Translations under genes and position numbers: made by a program
The notes under the pieces: generated by a model
Told to the model about the DNA's origin: nothing
Database searches by the model: none
Seen by the model: the letters and a program-made list of their open reading frames with translations, nothing else
In this document: positions 51,289-61,058 of the stretch, one piece after another
Numbering within the stretch: the stretch's first letter is position 1
How the letters are laid out: each line of letters opens with the position of its first letter
Assembly: GCF_016798245.1 (NCBI RefSeq)
Contig: NZ_JAEUZA010000002.1
Coordinates: 248,001 to 312,000 of the forward strand
Source of the DNA: Alkalicoccobacillus gibsonii
Lineage (GTDB): Bacteria; Bacillota; Bacilli; Bacillales; Bacillaceae_D
DNA length: 64,000 nucleotides
Direction: 5' to 3'

Positions 51289-51915
51289 TTAGAAAGAAGC
51301 AGCAGCTTTTGTGACTTCAACTAATCCGTCAGCAATAATTTCTTGAGAACGTTCAGGATACTGGTTATGTCCTTCGATGATTAGCTCAGTTGGTTCATGA
51401 ATTCCCCATAGAGCAAGATTTCTGTTAACGAAACGTACAGCCATTTCGCCATCAACCATGAAATCAAGAGCATAGTCAGAGCCACGAGCAGCAAGAACCG
51501 CTACTTTTTTGTCTCCAGCTAGTCCAACCGGACCTTCAGCAGTGTACTTGAACGTACGACCAGCTTGAGCAAGATAAGAGATGTACGTTACAAGTGGTGC
51601 TGGAACGGTTCCATTCCAAAGTGGTGTAGCAATCACAACTTTATCAGCATCAAAGAATTGACCAAGGTACTTTTCAGTTAGATCAATGTACTTTTGATCT
51701 TCAGCTGTAAGTTCCATGCCTTGGCTCTTTTTGTAGTTAGCTGTAATGGCATCGTTACCGTAGTAAGGAAGATCAGCTTGGAAAAGATCCAATTCAGTGA
51801 TTGTATCGTTTGGATTTGCTTCTTTATAAGATGCAACAAATGCATCATACATCATAACGCTGATTGCTTGATCAGCAGGGCGGTCGTTAGCTTTGATAAA
51901 TAAAACGTTAGACAT
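51289..51915 (-). CDS. azoR: FMN-dependent NADH-azoreductase
   Basis: A 208-residue flavodoxin-like quinone/azo reductase: LFIKANDRPADQAISVMMYDAF, TPLWNGTVPAPLVTYISYLAQAGRTFKYT, and the ARGSDY loop. It reduces azo dyes and quinones with NADH and protects from thiol stress. ATG 51915 has GGAGG eight bases upstream. Confidence 0.9.
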   Translation of the reverse strand: MSNVLFIKANDRPADQAISVMMYDAFVASYKEANPNDTITELDLFQADLPYYGNDAITANYKKSQGMELTAEDQKYIDLTEKYLGQFFDADKVVIATPLWNGTVPAPLVTYISYLAQAGRTFKYTAEGPVGLAGDKKVAVLAARGSDYALDFMVDGEMAVRFVNRNLALWGIHEPTELIIEGHNQYPERSQEIIADGLVEVTKAAASF

Positions 51916-52114
51916 GTTTGTGTTCCTCCAGATGTAAGTTTAGATAGTTTTTTAACAGTAGTTAGTATACAACGCCCATGTGGTCAGTAACAGTACGCAC
52001 TTTAAAGTATTATAGTTTCCTTAAGGATACTATTTGATGTACCAGGCATTTTTATATGTATAGGATATCATTTTTAGAAAAAACTACTCACAAAACGACG
52101 AAAAGAGGATGAGT

Positions 52115-52261
52115 ATGTCTAAAAAAGATCATAAACCAAACAATCAATTTAAAGAAAATACAAATCACGGGGAACACCGTAATGGAAGGCTTGCTCAGGC
52201 AAAGAATTACAATGCAGAACAAAGCCGCGAACCAAATGAGTATTTAGACGATAAAGCATAA
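52115..52261 (+). CDS. small hydrophilic 48-residue protein
   Basis: ATG 52115 follows AAAAGAGG with 6-base spacing and runs 48 codons to TAA 52261. The product is very polar, rich in Asn, Lys, Glu and His (KKDHKPNNQFKENTNHGEHR), with GRLAQAKNYNAEQ in the middle. It is probably unfolded alone, like some spore or stress small proteins, but it is not a recognised acid-soluble spore protein. The gap 51916-52114 shows no other feature. Confidence 0.65.
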   Translation: MSKKDHKPNNQFKENTNHGEHRNGRLAQAKNYNAEQSREPNEYLDDKA

Positions 52262-52334
52262 GACTACACTTTTCGACAAAATCAGAGTATTATTTCGTGT
52301 ATCAAAACAAATAAAACTCTAGGGGGCTGTCATA

Positions 52335-53105
52335 ATGGATTTTAAAGACAAAGTAGTATTAATTACAGGTGCTGCTGGGGGAATTGGAATTGCGGCGGCT
52401 AAGAAATTTGCTAGTGAAGGAGCAAAGCTTGCTCTGGTTGACTTAAAACGTGATGTGCTTGAAAAAGCGGCACAAGACGTAGAAGCAAAGGACTTGCTTT
52501 TACTTGATGGAAATGTGGCAAAAGAAGAGGATGTTGAAGCATTTGTTACTAAAACGAAAGAGAAGTACGGACGAATTGACGTCTTTGTAAACAATGCTGG
52601 TATTAATGGTCAATTCAACAATTTAGTTGATCAAACAACGGAGAACTTTGAAGCTGTTATCAATGTGAATCTTAAAGGTGTCTTTTACGGCTTAAAGCAT
52701 GTGATGCGTGTTATGAATGAGCAAAAGAGTGGAGCCATTGTAAATACCGCTTCCAATGGGGGATTACTAGGTGCACCAGGTATGGGCTTGTATGTAGCAT
52801 CAAAGCATGGGGTAATCGGTTTAACTAAAACAGCCGCACTTGAAGGGGCTCCAAACAATATCCGTGTGAATGCTGTTGCTCCATCTGGTGTTGATACGCA
52901 AATGATGAAATCTATTGAAGCGAATGCCGAGCTTACAGGTGCGAAGGATCCGAGAAAACAATTTGAGGCGAGCGTCCCGTTAAATCGTTACGCAACAGCA
53001 GAAGAAATTGCAAATTTAATGGCCTTCCTTGCATCCGATGACGCTTCATTTATTTCAGGATCGTACTACAGAATAGATGGTGGACAAGGCGCTACATCTG
53101 TTTAA
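52335..53105 (+). CDS. SDR-family oxidoreductase
   Basis: A 256-residue short-chain dehydrogenase: TGAAGGIG (about 10-17), VDLKRD, NNAGINGQ, catalytic YVASKHG, and ASDDASFISGSYYRIDGGQG at the end. It is a different subgroup from the SDR at 50456. ATG 52335 has AGGGGG about eight bases upstream. Substrate unknown. Confidence 0.9.
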   Translation: MDFKDKVVLITGAAGGIGIAAAKKFASEGAKLALVDLKRDVLEKAAQDVEAKDLLLLDGNVAKEEDVEAFVTKTKEKYGRIDVFVNNAGINGQFNNLVDQTTENFEAVINVNLKGVFYGLKHVMRVMNEQKSGAIVNTASNGGLLGAPGMGLYVASKHGVIGLTKTAALEGAPNNIRVNAVAPSGVDTQMMKSIEANAELTGAKDPRKQFEASVPLNRYATAEEIANLMAFLASDDASFISGSYYRIDGGQGATSV

Positions 53106-53124
53106 GCTTGAAAATCATACAATG

Positions 53125-53165
53125 ACTGTCGATACGCTTTTAAGGTGTAGTCGACAGTTTTTTTA
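53125..53165 (+). terminator. terminator
   Basis: ACTGTCGA (53125-53132) pairs with TCGACAGT (53151-53158), with further partial inner pairing, followed by T-tract. Confidence 0.8.
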
Positions 53166-53205
53166 ATGTAACTAGAAAAGATGTAAACAAAAATGCGGAA
53201 AAAAA

Positions 53206-53235
53206 TTGTGTATCATTTCTCGATACTGATATAAT
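53206..53235 (+). promoter_or_regulatory. promoter of the AI-2E family gene
   Basis: TATAAT at 53230-53235 with TTGTGT 18 bp upstream. Confidence 0.5.
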
Positions 53236-53279
53236 AATGAGGCATCACCTTTTTTTATTTGTGGTCAGGAGGTTGCTTA

Positions 53280-54371
53280 TTGTTTAATCAAGTTCTAGTC
53301 AAACGTATATTGACTTTGATTGCTATTCTTGGAATTGCAGTGTTTGTCTATTTTAATTTTTCTTATTTTTCACCAATCTTTTTTGCCTTACTGACTGCGA
53401 TGATTTTTGAACCATTCGTGAAAATGCTCAAAAAACAGTTGAAAACAGAGAAGAGATTGCTACCCGTAACCATTGTCTTTTTGTTATTTGTTATGATAAG
53501 TGGCTACGCGTTATATTTAACATTTACTAGAGTCATCCGTGCAATCTATGACTGGTCTTTGGACCTTCCTCAGTATGCACGAGAGGTTCAGATCTTTGTT
53601 GATAACTTCATTATCAGCTTTAACCAGACTATTGCTGAAATTCCACAAGGAAACCAAATTGTCCGAGAGATTGAGAGGCAGTCGGAAGGCCTGTTTGATC
53701 GGGCGGTGGGGATTACGTCTGATATTCTTGCGGGAATTACGTCTTTATTAACAGCCGTACCTAATATGCTTTTTGTGGCATTGGTTTATCTTATCACCTT
53801 GTTTTTGTTTAGTTTAGACCTGCCAAGGCTACTTGATTTATTCTTTAATCTGTTTAAGATGGAAACTGCGAGTAAGCTTAGATATGTTTTTCAGCGTATG
53901 AGTAAAGTGTTCTTAGGATACTGGAAGGCTCAGTTTATTTTAAGTGTAGGCGTATTTGTGGTGACATACGTGAGCTTACTCTTTATCTCACCTAAATCTG
54001 CTTTAATTATGTCGATTTTAATTTGGCTAGTTGATATTATTCCTCTTTATGTGGGGCCAGCGTTGATACTTGTACCATGGGGCATTCTCGCAATGGTGCT
54101 TGGTGGAACCAATACAGGTCTTCAGCTAATCATCTTGGCGGCTGTACTTTTAATTGTACGAAGAATTATTGAACCGAAAGTACTTGGTGATTCAATTGGA
54201 CTTGCCGCATTGCCGACAGTGTTATCTATGTACTTTGGATATGTATTCTTCGGAGTAATGGGTTTAATTCTTGGACCATTTGTCTACATTGCGATTCGAT
54301 CAGCCAAAGAAGCAGGCCTGTTTGAATTAAAACTAACAGAAGATGTACCCAGTCAATCGATAAAAAAATAA
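53280..54371 (+). CDS. AI-2E (PerM)-family membrane protein
   Basis: A 363-residue protein with about eight membrane segments and a long amphipathic loop (about 85-160). The C-terminal part has IIPLYVGPALILVPWGI and RRIIEPKVLGDSIGLAALPTVLSMYFGYVFFGVMGLILGPF, typical of the family. Members include a Na+/H+ antiporter, an AI-2 exporter and YtvI-type sporulation permeases. TTG 53280 has AGGAGG seven bases upstream; a longer frame has no site. Confidence 0.88.
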   Translation: MFNQVLVKRILTLIAILGIAVFVYFNFSYFSPIFFALLTAMIFEPFVKMLKKQLKTEKRLLPVTIVFLLFVMISGYALYLTFTRVIRAIYDWSLDLPQYAREVQIFVDNFIISFNQTIAEIPQGNQIVREIERQSEGLFDRAVGITSDILAGITSLLTAVPNMLFVALVYLITLFLFSLDLPRLLDLFFNLFKMETASKLRYVFQRMSKVFLGYWKAQFILSVGVFVVTYVSLLFISPKSALIMSILIWLVDIIPLYVGPALILVPWGILAMVLGGTNTGLQLIILAAVLLIVRRIIEPKVLGDSIGLAALPTVLSMYFGYVFFGVMGLILGPFVYIAIRSAKEAGLFELKLTEDVPSQSIKK

Positions 54372-54372
54372 T

Positions 54373-54418
54373 AAAAAAACATGCGAACGAGCCTTCAAAA
54401 GGCTGTCCGCATGTTTTT
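54373..54418. terminator. bidirectional terminator
   Basis: AACATGCG pairs with CGCATGTT, and an inner GCCTT/AAGGC stem tops it. A and T runs lie outside. Confidence 0.8.
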
Positions 54419-55048
54419 CTATTTATCGCTCTGGTTAAAAGCATCAATCCAAGTAGTAGCCATAAGAACGTCACCTTTAGAGTTCATATGTACACCATCT
54501 GTTGTAACAGGAACCTTTGATTCCGCTTCAAGATAGGTTTGAAACGCTTGATTTGTTGGCACAAGGATTGCATCATACTTGATGGCAAGTCTGTGAACTG
54601 CCTCTATATACGGTTTTAACGTTTGATTTTCTTCTGAATCCAATTCTTCTTTAATAATGGTAGGTTCCATCAAGATTAGCCTAGCATTTGTTTTTTCCAA
54701 CGTATATCTAAGAAGTCGATCGTAAATTTCTTCGAACAATTCAGGGTAAACCTGTTCTCGATCAGGATGCTTTGTTTGACTCCAAGCATCATTGACGCCA
54801 ATTGATATGGAGACCCAATCCGGGTTCAAATCTAAAACGTCCTGCTGCCATCTGTCCTCAAGGTCTGTCACACGGTTTCCACTAATTCCTCTGTTATAAA
54901 TGGCAAGGTGTAGCTCAGGGTGTTTAACCATTAAATAATCATGAATAAGTGCAGCATATCCAATCCCAATCCCTTGTGGATCCTCAAAACGTCCATTTTC
55001 AGTGATACTGTCCCCAATTAATACAAAGGTATCATCCTGTTTAAGCAT
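54419..55048 (-). CDS. SGNH/GDSL-type esterase
   Basis: A 209-residue SGNH hydrolase: nucleophile block FVLIGDSITENGR (S14), RGISGNRV, SIGVNDAW and DGVHMNSKG (catalytic Asp and His). It is likely a cytosolic esterase on acylated carbohydrates. ATG 55048 has GGAGG six bases upstream. No signal peptide. Confidence 0.9.
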   Translation of the reverse strand: MLKQDDTFVLIGDSITENGRFEDPQGIGIGYAALIHDYLMVKHPELHLAIYNRGISGNRVTDLEDRWQQDVLDLNPDWVSISIGVNDAWSQTKHPDREQVYPELFEEIYDRLLRYTLEKTNARLILMEPTIIKEELDSEENQTLKPYIEAVHRLAIKYDAILVPTNQAFQTYLEAESKVPVTTDGVHMNSKGDVLMATTWIDAFNQSDK

Positions 55049-55231
55049 TGTTTTCCTCCAGAATTTTCGTTATATGTTCGTTTATCTTTCCTTGATTAAA
55101 CCAAGTCATTCTCCTTAATTTATCAAGAAGTATGGCTATGTCGATCATAGCATATTTGATGCATGTTTTTGAGAGTGAGTTGCAGGAAATAGGTTGAACA
55201 ATGGTAAATAAGCTATACTTTAAATACAAAA

Positions 55232-55263
55232 AAGCCTTACATTCTTTAGAATATGTAAGGCTT
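55232..55263 (-). terminator. terminator of the solute-binding protein gene
   Basis: AAGCCTTACAT (55232-55242) pairs perfectly with ATGTAAGGCTT (55253-55263). The A-run to its left gives the T-tract on the minus strand. Confidence 0.8.
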
Positions 55264-55273
55264 ATTTACTTAC

Positions 55274-56851
55274 CTATTGAATCGATACATCGTGTAAAAC
55301 CAAGACGCCAGTTGGGCTTTCCCAGAAGCCTTCTACTTCGTCTCTGACACCAACCAAAAATTCCTCATGAATAAGTGGTTGGATGATACTATCATCGGCA
55401 ATCATTTTTTGAATTTCGCTATAAAGCTCAAGGCGTTCGTCTTCATCTTCGCTCTTACGTGCTTCTTCAAGCAACTCATCTATGTCATCGCGAGCCACAA
55501 ATGTACGGTTTCCTTGTGCTCCTTGGTTAGCAGAGTGGAAAAGAGATAAGCCCATATCTGCATCACCATTTACGGTTGACCAGCTTAAGATAAAGAGTTC
55601 CTGTTCCCCTTGATTCGTTAGATCAAGGAACGCACCCCACTCATTAACTTGGATCGATACATTTACACCAATTTCACTGAGCGCTGACTGAATGTACTCA
55701 GCTATATCTGTTCTTTCACGCTGGTCACTCGTGTTAAGTGTAATGTCCAGACCATCCGCGTATCCTGCTTCTGCAAGAAGTTCTTTAGCTTTTTCAATAT
55801 CATATTCGTTAAATACAATTGAATCATCGTGTCCAAAGATCTTAGGAGCCAGTGGAGTCTTTGCTTCAACGCCAACTCCGTTAAAAATTCCTTCTAAAAT
55901 ATCAGTACGATTAATGGCTAAAGAAAAAGCCTCACGAACAAGTGGATCACTTAATACTTCGTTTTTCTGGTTAAATCCAAGATACAAAAGGGCAACACTT
56001 TCTGTTTGATTCACGTGAATGCCGTCGGTCGCTTCAAATCGATTTAAGTCACTTGCACTTACGTTATTAACGATGTGACTTGCACCAGTCTCTAGATTGG
56101 CAATTCGGGTACCACCTTCAGGAATGACTTGGAAGGTTACACTATCTACCTTAGCAGGCTCACCCCAATAGTCATCATTTTTTAAAAGCTTAATAGATTG
56201 TCCTGAATTCCAGCTATCAAATGTAAAATAACCTGTCCCGATTGGATGTTCATTTAAATAGCTTCCTGGTGCTTCGCCATCAGCCATGGCTTGATAATCT
56301 GCTTCAATTGCAACGGGACTCATCATTGCTGCTCCGTAGTGAGCTAAGTTAGCAGGCAGTGGAGCAAACGGGTATTCAGTATGTATGCGAACGGTATAGG
56401 GATCAACTACTTCTACCTCACTAATCATCTCAAACAAAAACGCTCGAGGAGAAGCAACCTCGGGATCAAGCACACGATCAAGGTTCGCTTTTACAGCATC
56501 TGCATTGAACTCAGTGCCATCGTGAAACGTTACGCCTTCTCGAAGGTAGAATTCCCACTCCGTATCATTTATTTGTTTCCAGTCTTCGGCAAGACCAGGT
56601 TTTAAGTTTAGCTCCTCATCTTGAGTAACGAGGGACTCAAAAATGTTAGAGGTTACATTACTTGATGCTGTATCGTTTGATCCATGAAGGTCGAGTGTCA
56701 CGGCTTCTGATTGCATATCAACAACAAGATCTCCCCCTGTAGTGCTCGCTGTTCCTTCTGTGTCTGTATTATCGCTTGCGCAACCAACCATAACCAATGC
56801 GCTCAGGGAAACGATTACAGCACCTAACCCAAATAACTTTTTCTTTCTCAT
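55274..56851 (-). CDS. family 5 (oligopeptide/nickel type) solute-binding lipoprotein
   Basis: A 525-residue binding protein with a lipoprotein signal ending VMVGC (C24). Family stretches include FHDGTEFNADAVKANLDRVLDP and PIGTGYFTFDSWNSGQSIKLLKNDDYWG. It would bind peptides, glutathione-like compounds or similar. ATG 56851 has AGGAG seven bases upstream. No permease or ATPase is nearby, so it is an orphan subunit; it lies next to, and divergent from, the rhamnose regulator. Confidence 0.9.
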   Translation of the reverse strand: MRKKKLFGLGAVIVSLSALVMVGCASDNTDTEGTASTTGGDLVVDMQSEAVTLDLHGSNDTASSNVTSNIFESLVTQDEELNLKPGLAEDWKQINDTEWEFYLREGVTFHDGTEFNADAVKANLDRVLDPEVASPRAFLFEMISEVEVVDPYTVRIHTEYPFAPLPANLAHYGAAMMSPVAIEADYQAMADGEAPGSYLNEHPIGTGYFTFDSWNSGQSIKLLKNDDYWGEPAKVDSVTFQVIPEGGTRIANLETGASHIVNNVSASDLNRFEATDGIHVNQTESVALLYLGFNQKNEVLSDPLVREAFSLAINRTDILEGIFNGVGVEAKTPLAPKIFGHDDSIVFNEYDIEKAKELLAEAGYADGLDITLNTSDQRERTDIAEYIQSALSEIGVNVSIQVNEWGAFLDLTNQGEQELFILSWSTVNGDADMGLSLFHSANQGAQGNRTFVARDDIDELLEEARKSEDEDERLELYSEIQKMIADDSIIQPLIHEEFLVGVRDEVEGFWESPTGVLVLHDVSIQ

Positions 56852-57045
56852 TTCTCCACTCCTCTTAATTCTCTCTATAGTCTGAATCTTTACCACTATA
56901 ACGCGAAAAAGTCTGACAAACAATAAAAAATCCCTGCTGTAAGTGGCGAAAGAAGCTAAAACGAGTTAGGATAAAAGCACTCACCACATCCCTTAACTGA
57001 AAGTCAGATAAATTGTGTAGTTGATAAAATGAGAGGTAATGTCCT

Positions 57046-57261
57046 GTGAAAAATTATTTTTTTGTCAGACGAAAAACGTATCTTTTTGTAATCGTTGGTG
57101 TAGTCCTTGGATTTCTTCTGAGCAAAGTACTCTTTGCCACACCGGATTATGAAACGGCCACACTCGTACTAATTCTAGGATTAATCGCAGGTGAAAGTTC
57201 CTTCTTCTATCAATGGAGAAAGACGAATGCTAAGCATAGGAGAGAACAAACAAAGAGGTGA
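57046..57261 (+). CDS. small two-segment membrane protein
   Basis: The 71-residue protein has two hydrophobic segments (about 11-30 and 39-55) and basic ends (FFVRRKTY; RKTNAKHRREQTKR). I do not recognise a family. GTG 57046 has GAGAGGTA nine bases upstream. Its stop is 4 bases before the AraC-type regulator start, so both are cotranscribed. Confidence 0.7.
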   Translation: MKNYFFVRRKTYLFVIVGVVLGFLLSKVLFATPDYETATLVLILGLIAGESSFFYQWRKTNAKHRREQTKR

Positions 57262-57265
57262 AGTT

Positions 57266-58234
57266 ATGAAAAATAAAATCCTTGATCATCTCATGCCACT
57301 AACGGATGAGGAACGAGATATTCTCGCCAATCCTACGGTTTCTCATGCACGCTATTCCACGCAGGAACATTTCACCACAGTGGAAAGTAAAAAATTCCTC
57401 ACGAAGAATGAAACAATTATGGTTCGGAAGCATACTCGATTTGTACAGTTTCCTAAACATAAGCATGATTACATAGAAATGAGTTTTGTTCTTCAAGGGT
57501 CCTTCACTCAAACGATTGCGGGAAAACGGATGCAATTAAATGAAGGGGAGCTTATGTTTTTAAATCAACACATTGAACATGAAATTGAGCCTTGTCAAAA
57601 AGACGATATTATCATCAACTTTATTATTCAACCTAGCTTTTTTGAATATATTTTCTCCTTTTTAAACATTCGTGGCCCCATCTATCGATTTCTAATGGAT
57701 AGTCTCTACACATATTCGTATCAGGGCCAGTATCTAACCTTTAAAACAGCCAATCACGAAGCTCTACAGACGCATATCCATACAATTATCCATGAGATTC
57801 TTCATCCGAATCAAGTGTCGGAGGCAAAGGTAAAGCTTCTCGTTGGCTTAGTTCTTGTTGAGATTTCTCAGAACGAGCAGGAAATTGAAGGCGGTGAAAT
57901 GTTCACCCTGCACACAAACTGGATGCAAGAAATCCTCTCGTATATTAATCAGTCCTATAGCACAGCAACACTGACTGAGATTGCCTCGGTCCTCAAGCAA
58001 CATGACTATGTGTTAAGTAGAGCCATTAAGCAGATGACCAATCAAACATTTAAGGAGCTTTTACAAGAAAAGCGCTTATCCGTTGCCTGTGAGCTGATGG
58101 CAAAAACGGACCTTCCCATTACAATGATTGTGAATCAGGTTGGCTACGATAATGTGAGTTATTTTTATCGGATTTTCAGTAAGAGATATGGAACGACACC
58201 TAAGAAATATCGTGAATCACTCGAAGACCTATAA
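57266..58234 (+). CDS. AraC-family regulator, probably of rhamnose genes
   Basis: A 322-residue protein: an N-terminal cupin sensor (about 35-115: KHKHDYIEMSFVLQGSF...LNEGELMFLNQHIEHEI) and a C-terminal double helix-turn-helix (about 220-320) ending GYDNVSYFYRIFSKRYGTTPKKYRE. It lies 128 bp upstream of rhaB and is the obvious candidate RhaR/RhaS-type activator. ATG 57266 has AGAGGTG upstream. Confidence 0.88.
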   Translation: MKNKILDHLMPLTDEERDILANPTVSHARYSTQEHFTTVESKKFLTKNETIMVRKHTRFVQFPKHKHDYIEMSFVLQGSFTQTIAGKRMQLNEGELMFLNQHIEHEIEPCQKDDIIINFIIQPSFFEYIFSFLNIRGPIYRFLMDSLYTYSYQGQYLTFKTANHEALQTHIHTIIHEILHPNQVSEAKVKLLVGLVLVEISQNEQEIEGGEMFTLHTNWMQEILSYINQSYSTATLTEIASVLKQHDYVLSRAIKQMTNQTFKELLQEKRLSVACELMAKTDLPITMIVNQVGYDNVSYFYRIFSKRYGTTPKKYRESLEDL

Positions 58235-58259
58235 CTAACGGAGGTCTTCTTTTTTTTTT
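58223..58259 (+). terminator. terminator of the regulator gene
   Basis: GAAGACCT (58223-58230) pairs with AGGTCTTC (58242-58249), followed by about ten T. The left arm is in the last codons of the gene. Confidence 0.8.
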
Positions 58260-58267
58260 GCAAATAA

Positions 58268-58344
58268 GGACATAGGTTTAGGTGTTTCCGGACATAGAGA
58301 TTCAAAGCAGGCTTTTATATACTCAATGTAAGAAAGCGATTACA
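58268..58344 (+). promoter_or_regulatory. rhaB control region: direct repeats, -10 box and cre-like site
   Basis: GGACATAG occurs at 58268-58275 and 58290-58297, a direct repeat with 22-bp spacing typical of AraC-type sites. The second copy overlaps where the -35 box should be; no good -35 is present. TATACT (58318-58323) is the -10 box. AGAAAGCGATTACA (58331-58344) matches 12 of 14 positions of the CcpA cre pattern just after the start site. Confidence 0.65.
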
Positions 58345-58361
58345 AAGGGAGGGTTGAAAAG

Positions 58362-59783
58362 ATGTCAGCTACTCATATTGCCGTGGATATTGGAGCATCA
58401 AGTGGCCGGTTGCTTGTAGGTACGCTTCAGGAACATAAGATCGACCTTCAAGAAGTTTACCGATTTGATAATGCGATGATCCATCGTTCAGGACATCTAT
58501 GCTGGGATGTAGACGAACTCTTTACTGAAATAAAGAAAGGTATTCATTTCTGTCGTGAAAAAGCGATAAAGCCTAAAACGATTGGCGTTGATACGTGGGC
58601 TGTTGACTATGTGTTACTAGATGAAGAGGACCAGCCAATTGGCCCAGTGGTTGCTTATCGTGATTCACGTACGGAAGGAATCATGGAAAAAGTAGCGGAG
58701 ACACTTTCCAAGGATGATATCTACAGACGTACAGGCATTCAGTTTCAACCGTTTAACACCATCTATCAATTAGCTGCATTAAAAGAGTCGAACCCAGAGG
58801 TGATGGAGAAGGCTCGATCCTTTTTAATGGTTCCAGATTATCTTCACTATCTGCTGACAGGGAAGAAGGTCAATGAATATACAAATGCCACCTCTACACA
58901 GCTATTAAATGCCTACTCAAAAAAGTGGGATGACGCTTTACTTGAGTACTTAGGCATCAGTCCTGACCTATTTGAAGATATGGTCCTCCCGGGAACTTCG
59001 CTAGGAGGATTAAGACCAGAGCTTGTTCAGGAGTTTGGCTATGATCTTGAAGTGATTGTTCCAGCTACACATGATACAGCGTCTGCAGTAGCTGCTATAC
59101 CGGAAGCTAAAGAAACCATCTACCTAAGTTCTGGAACATGGTCTTTGCTTGGTGTAGAGAACGCGGAGCCAATTTGTGATGAGAAAGCGCAAGCCTATAA
59201 TTTTACGAATGAAGGAGGCGTAGATTATCGCTTCCGGTTCTTAAAGAACATTATGGGTTTTTGGATGATTCAGGAAGTCAAGCGTTTATATGGTGATATG
59301 TACTCCTTTGATGAGCTTGTCCAAGCAAGCAAGAAAGTGAAAGCCCCCTCACTAATAGATGTAGATCAGAACAGGTTTTTGAATCCAGTAAATATGATTG
59401 AGGAAATTCAAGCGGCTTGTATGGAAAATAATCAGGCAGTGCCTGTCAGGTCTGGTGAGGTAGCAGCCTGTGTGTTTCATAGTTTAGTTAAGAGCTATCA
59501 TGCAGCTATACTCCAAATAGAAGAGATGAATGGCAGGACTTATGATCAAGTGAACATCATCGGTGGCGGTGCACAAAACGAATATGTAAACCAACTACTC
59601 GCAAATGTTACGGGAAAATTAGTGGTTTCAGGTCCGGTCGAGGCAACGGCGATAGGCAATCTATTAGTTCAGATGCGTGCTACAGGTCATATCAACACAT
59701 TAGCTGATGCTCGTAAGCTTGTAGCGGCATCATTCCCATTAAAAAAGTTTAATCCACAAAAAGGAGAGGTTCCTAATGGCTAA
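58362..59783 (+). CDS. rhaB: rhamnulokinase
   Basis: A 473-residue FGGY-family kinase: [14 protein letters not shown] at the N-terminus, [28 protein letters not shown] and [21 protein letters not shown]. It phosphorylates L-rhamnulose to rhamnulose-1-phosphate. It starts the rhaB-rhaA-rhaEW operon. ATG 58362 has AAGGGAGG upstream. Confidence 0.95.
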   Translation: MSATHIAVDIGASSGRLLVGTLQEHKIDLQEVYRFDNAMIHRSGHLCWDVDELFTEIKKGIHFCREKAIKPKTIGVDTWAVDYVLLDEEDQPIGPVVAYRDSRTEGIMEKVAETLSKDDIYRRTGIQFQPFNTIYQLAALKESNPEVMEKARSFLMVPDYLHYLLTGKKVNEYTNATSTQLLNAYSKKWDDALLEYLGISPDLFEDMVLPGTSLGGLRPELVQEFGYDLEVIVPATHDTASAVAAIPEAKETIYLSSGTWSLLGVENAEPICDEKAQAYNFTNEGGVDYRFRFLKNIMGFWMIQEVKRLYGDMYSFDELVQASKKVKAPSLIDVDQNRFLNPVNMIEEIQAACMENNQAVPVRSGEVAACVFHSLVKSYHAAILQIEEMNGRTYDQVNIIGGGAQNEYVNQLLANVTGKLVVSGPVEATAIGNLLVQMRATGHINTLADARKLVAASFPLKKFNPQKGEVPNG

Positions 59784-61029
59784 CACACCGTTTGTAGAAG
59801 CAAAAACTCATTACGAGCGTTTTGGAGTAAATGTGGAAGAAGCGTTTCAAAAGCTTTCAACCATCCCAATCTCCGTGCATTGCTGGCAAGGAGATGACAT
59901 CACGGGATTTGAGGTGACAAAAAGAGAGCTTTCAGGAGGCATTGACGTTACGGGAAATTACCCGGGAAAAGCTCGTAATGGAGAAGAGCTACGAGCAGAC
60001 TTAGACAAAGCGTTGTCTTTAATCCCTGGAACACATCGTGTGAATCTTCACGCCATCTATGCAGAGACAGATGGGGAAGAGGTAGACCGTGATGCCATTG
60101 AACCTAAACATTTTAAGCATTGGATAGCTTGGGCGAAGGAAAAAGGGATTGGACTGGATTTTAATCCGACCGTTTTTGCACATCCGAAGGCTGAAGACGG
60201 CCTGACACTTAGTCATCCTGATCCAGAGATTCGTACGTTTTGGATAAACCATTGTAAGGCCAGTAGAAAAATTGCTGCCTATTTTGGAGAAGAGCTCGGA
60301 ACACCTTCCTTAGTTAACATTTGGGTACCTGATGGATATAAGGACACTCCTAGTGACCGTTTAACGCCCAGAAAGAGATTAAAAGAATCATTAGATGAAA
60401 TTTTTTCAGAGGAATATGATGAGAGCCTTGTCCTAGATGCAGTTGAAAGCAAGCTATTTGGTATTGGTTCAGAAGCCTATGTTGTTGGGTCTCATGAGTT
60501 TTATCTAAGCTATGCCCAACAGAATAACAAGCTGTGTTTGCTTGATTCAGGACATTTTCATCCAACAGAAACGATTTCTAATAAACTATCATCCTTACTT
60601 TTATTTAATGAAAAAGTAGCACTTCATGTATCACGCCCTGTTCGCTGGGATAGTGATCATGTTGTTACATTTGATGATGAACTAAAAGAAATTGCTCATG
60701 AAATTATTCGTGCAGATGCACATGAACGAGTAAACATAGGCCTTGATTTCTTTGATGCGAGTATTAATCGCGTGGCGGCATGGACGATTGGTACACGCAA
60801 CACAGTGAAGGCTCTGCTCTATGCTCTACTAGAGCCAACCAATCATCTAAAAGAACTGCAAGAACAAGGGAATTTTACAGAGCGATTGGCATTACTAGAG
60901 GAATTTAAGACATATCCATTTGGTGCGATTTGGGATGAGTATTGCCAAAGACAGCAGGTTCCAGTTAAAGAAAGCTGGTTAAACGATATAAAAGAATACG
61001 AAGAGAACGTACAATCTAAGCGCGTGTAG
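59776..61029 (+). CDS. rhaA: L-rhamnose isomerase
   Basis: A 417-residue TIM-barrel isomerase with family blocks [52 protein letters not shown] and [11 protein letters not shown] (metal ligands). It converts L-rhamnose to L-rhamnulose. It overlaps rhaB by 8 bases, with AAGGAGAGG as its site. Confidence 0.96.
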   Translation: MANTPFVEAKTHYERFGVNVEEAFQKLSTIPISVHCWQGDDITGFEVTKRELSGGIDVTGNYPGKARNGEELRADLDKALSLIPGTHRVNLHAIYAETDGEEVDRDAIEPKHFKHWIAWAKEKGIGLDFNPTVFAHPKAEDGLTLSHPDPEIRTFWINHCKASRKIAAYFGEELGTPSLVNIWVPDGYKDTPSDRLTPRKRLKESLDEIFSEEYDESLVLDAVESKLFGIGSEAYVVGSHEFYLSYAQQNNKLCLLDSGHFHPTETISNKLSSLLLFNEKVALHVSRPVRWDSDHVVTFDDELKEIAHEIIRADAHERVNIGLDFFDASINRVAAWTIGTRNTVKALLYALLEPTNHLKELQEQGNFTERLALLEEFKTYPFGAIWDEYCQRQQVPVKESWLNDIKEYEENVQSKRV

Positions 61030-61058
61030 TCAAACCAAACCGAAAAGGACTGAGTAGA

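Noticed and set aside
55041-55229. 62-codon minus-strand ORF upstream of the GDSL esterase
   Set aside because: Lacks a ribosome binding site, has unusual composition and overlaps the esterase start.
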